The position numbers and the translations under genes were made by a program. Source: Clostridia bacterium (lineage in GTDB: Bacteria > Bacillota_A > Clostridia > Christensenellales > Aristaeellaceae). Taken from it: a stretch of DNA of 5,825 nt. Every line of letters begins with the position of its first letter. The stretch's first letter is position 1. The DNA is taken from contig JAFUPT010000059.1 in NCBI GenBank assembly GCA_017481065.1, positions 1 to 5,825 of the forward strand, given 5' to 3'. Shown here piece by piece: positions 4,434-5,825 of this stretch. The notes below the pieces were generated by a model. It was not told where the DNA came from. It made no database searches and saw nothing but the letters and a program-made list of their open reading frames with translations.

Positions 4434-4517
4434 GGGTTTCCAAAGGGAATCATTCCCTTTGGCAGGGTCTGGGACAGAGTCCCAGCGGGGTTCTTAGGGG
4501 CAGCGCCCCTAAGCGTT
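4434..4517 (+). repeat. Dispersed repeat, copy E (type II, three hairpins)
   Basis: Hairpin 1 has arms CCAAAGGGAA (4440-4449) and TTCCCTTTGG (4453-4462). Hairpin 2 has arms CTGGGAC (4469-4475) and GTCCCAG (4479-4485). Hairpin 3 has arms CTTAGGGGC (4493-4501) and GCCCCTAAG (4505-4513). The tail AGCGTT is at 4512-4517. It is the most complete type II copy. The tail stops 15 bp from the tyrS stop codon, so in the tyrS transcript the unit is a 3' untranslated element lying before the terminator. Confidence 0.8.
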
Positions 4518-4532
4518 CTCCTCCCCCGCACC

Positions 4533-5765
4533 TTACTTCTTCACGAAGCGGTGGTAGCTCTTCTTGCCCTTGCGGATCAGCAGGCCCTCGCCTTCGAGCA
4601 TTTCGGGAGTGATCTTGAAATCAACATCGGTCACCTTTTCATCGCCGATGTAGAGGCCGCCGGCCTGAATGGTCTTGCGGGCCTCGCCGTTGGACTTGCA
4701 GAGGCCAACCTTGGCGATCCAAGCCAGCAGGCGGGCGTCCTCGGCAAGCTCGGCCTCGGAAACCTCGGTGGTGGGCACGGAGCCGGCCAGCGCGCCGCCG
4801 CCGAACAGGGCTTCCGCAGCCTGCTGGGCCTTGGTGGCTTCCTCTTCGCCGTGCACATTCTTGGTAACTTCGAAAGCCAGCACGCGCTTGGCTTCATTGA
4901 TGGCGCTGCCTTCCAGGGCGCCGAGGCGGTTCACTTCCTCCATGGGCAGGAAGGTGAGCAGGCCCAGGCACTTCTTCACATCGGCGTCGTCCACATTGCG
5001 CCAGTACTGGTAGAAATCATAGGGAGAGCACTTCTCAGCATCCAGCCAGAGCGCGCCCTTTTCGGTCTTGCCCATCTTGCGGCCATCGTGGGTGAGCAGC
5101 AGCTGGAAGGTGAGGGCGAAGGCGTCCTTCTGGTCCTTGCGGCGAATCAAATCCGCGCCGGAAAGCATATTGCTCCACTGGTCATCGCCGCCGCACTGCA
5201 GCTTCACGCCGTAGCGGTGGTTCAGCTCCAGGAAATCGTAGCTCTGCATCAGCATGTAGTTGAACTCCAGGAAGGTCAGGCCCCGCTCCAGGCGCTGCTT
5301 GTAGCATTCGGCGGTGAGCATGCGGTTTACGCTGAACAGCGCGCCCACATCGCGCAGGAAATCAATGTAGTTCAGGGTGCGCAGCCAATCGGCATTGTTC
5401 ACGATCACGGCGCAGTTTTCCTTGGATTCATCGAAATCCAGGAAGCGTTCCATCTGGGCCTTGATCTTGGAAACGTTATTGTCGATATCCTCAACGGTGA
5501 GCACCTTGCGCAGGTCGCTCTTGCCGGAGGGATCGCCGATCATGCCGGTGCCGCCGCCCATGAGGGCGAAGGGCTTATGGCCGGCCTTCTGCAGGTGTGC
5601 CATGGCCATGATCGGAATGTAATGGCCGATGTGCAGGGAATCTGCAGTGGGATCGAAGCCTACATAGAAGGGAACCACTTCTTCATCAAAGGCCTTGTAC
5701 AGATCCTCCTCAAAGGTAATCTGCTTTACAAAGCCGCGCTCTTTCAACAGGTCAAGTGCATTCAT
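4533..5765 (-). CDS. tyrS: Tyrosyl-tRNA synthetase
   Basis: This 410-aa cytoplasmic class I aminoacyl-tRNA synthetase activates tyrosine with ATP and charges tRNA-Tyr. The Rossmann catalytic domain shows the tyrosine pocket start [12 protein letters not shown] (33-44), the HIGH motif at 45-48, [11 protein letters not shown] (72-82, D78), the tyrosine-binding helix [10 protein letters not shown] (169-178; Y170, Q174, D177) and [11 protein letters not shown] (189-199). The KMSKS-type loop [10 protein letters not shown] (228-237) has the KxGKT form usual for bacterial TyrRS. An anticodon-binding helical domain follows, and a C-terminal S4 RNA-binding domain (about 344-410) includes [20 protein letters not shown] (354-373). 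The length is normal and no lesion is seen. The ATG at 5765 has GGAG (5778-5775) 9 nt upstream. It is a host housekeeping gene converging on the repressor and marks the chromosomal side of the phage-like module. Confidence 0.98.
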   Translation of the reverse strand: MNALDLLKERGFVKQITFEEDLYKAFDEEVVPFYVGFDPTADSLHIGHYIPIMAMAHLQKAGHKPFALMGGGTGMIGDPSGKSDLRKVLTVEDIDNNVSKIKAQMERFLDFDESKENCAVIVNNADWLRTLNYIDFLRDVGALFSVNRMLTAECYKQRLERGLTFLEFNYMLMQSYDFLELNHRYGVKLQCGGDDQWSNMLSGADLIRRKDQKDAFALTFQLLLTHDGRKMGKTEKGALWLDAEKCSPYDFYQYWRNVDDADVKKCLGLLTFLPMEEVNRLGALEGSAINEAKRVLAFEVTKNVHGEEEATKAQQAAEALFGGGALAGSVPTTEVSEAELAEDARLLAWIAKVGLCKSNGEARKTIQAGGLYIGDEKVTDVDFKITPEMLEGEGLLIRKGKKSYHRFVKK

Positions 5766-5825
5766 AATCTATCACTCCGTATATATTGATAATCGATTCA
5801 TTCGCCGCGCAGCGCTGCGCCCAGC
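5766..5825. other. Upstream leader of tyrS, with palindrome
   Basis: These 60 bp hold the tyrS ribosome binding site, an A/T-rich stretch (about 5780-5800) and a perfect 14-bp palindrome GCGCAGCGCTGCGC (5807-5820). Many Firmicutes tyrS genes have a T-box leader, but no T-box sequence or terminator T-run is visible in the part shown. Any such element would lie beyond the window. Confidence 0.4.

Noticed and set aside
5076..5090. Unusual KMSKS motif (KMGKT) in TyrRS
   Set aside because: Bacterial TyrRS enzymes normally carry a KxGKT/S version, so this is not a lesion.
4551..5789. Plus-strand open frame (412 codons) opposite tyrS
   Set aside because: It is a mirror of the highly conserved tyrS. 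The protein is a hydrophobic or low-complexity artefact without start signals.
5766..5825. T-box riboswitch upstream of tyrS
   Set aside because: Only 60 bp are visible. There is no terminator T-run, and I see no T-box sequence. The palindrome at 5807-5820 alone is not enough.

Overview
The window (5825 bp) carries a compact prophage-type packaging module next to a housekeeping gene. The best guess for the host is a GC-rich member of the Bacillota, probably a gut Clostridia-type bacterium. This rests on strong AGGAGG-type ribosome binding sites, PBSX/SPP1-like packaging genes, an S24 repressor typical of Firmicutes phages, a bacterial TyrRS, and spacers packed with G/C-rich palindromes. The host assignment is inference.

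Layout, left to right. Positions 1-266 hold no gene. They contain a G/C hairpin, a head-to-head pair of REP-like palindromes, and one copy (A) of a dispersed two-hairpin repeat. The minus strand then carries an SPP1 gp6-like portal (267-1541), a 258-bp repeat-filled spacer (copies B and C), the terminase large subunit (1800-3053) and the terminase small subunit (3040-3435). The order of transcription is terS, terL, portal. A 181-bp AT-rich divergent control region (3436-3616) follows. It contains a minus-strand promoter with perfect consensus hexamers driving terS, a plus-strand promoter for the repressor, and 10-bp palindromic candidate operators. The plus strand then encodes a 210-aa self-cleaving XRE/S24 repressor (3617-4249). 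The 283-bp convergent spacer (4250-4532) has repeat copies D and E around two terminator hairpins. tyrS (4533-5765, minus) is the housekeeping neighbour.

How the genes appear to work together (inference): the LexA-type repressor would hold down the strong terS promoter through operators near its start site. DNA damage and RecA would trigger self-cleavage and release expression of the DNA-packaging machine. No integrase, replication, capsid, tail or lysis gene is visible. This is either the end of a prophage that continues beyond position 1, a heavily reduced remnant, or a small packaging island.

The most unusual feature is the dispersed repeat. Four genes (portal, terL, repressor, tyrS) are followed, within about 0-30 nt of their stop codons, by the same hairpin unit in the same orientation relative to the transcript. 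A fifth copy lies inverted in front of the portal gene. The units show paired base changes in their stems, which points to a conserved RNA or DNA structure.
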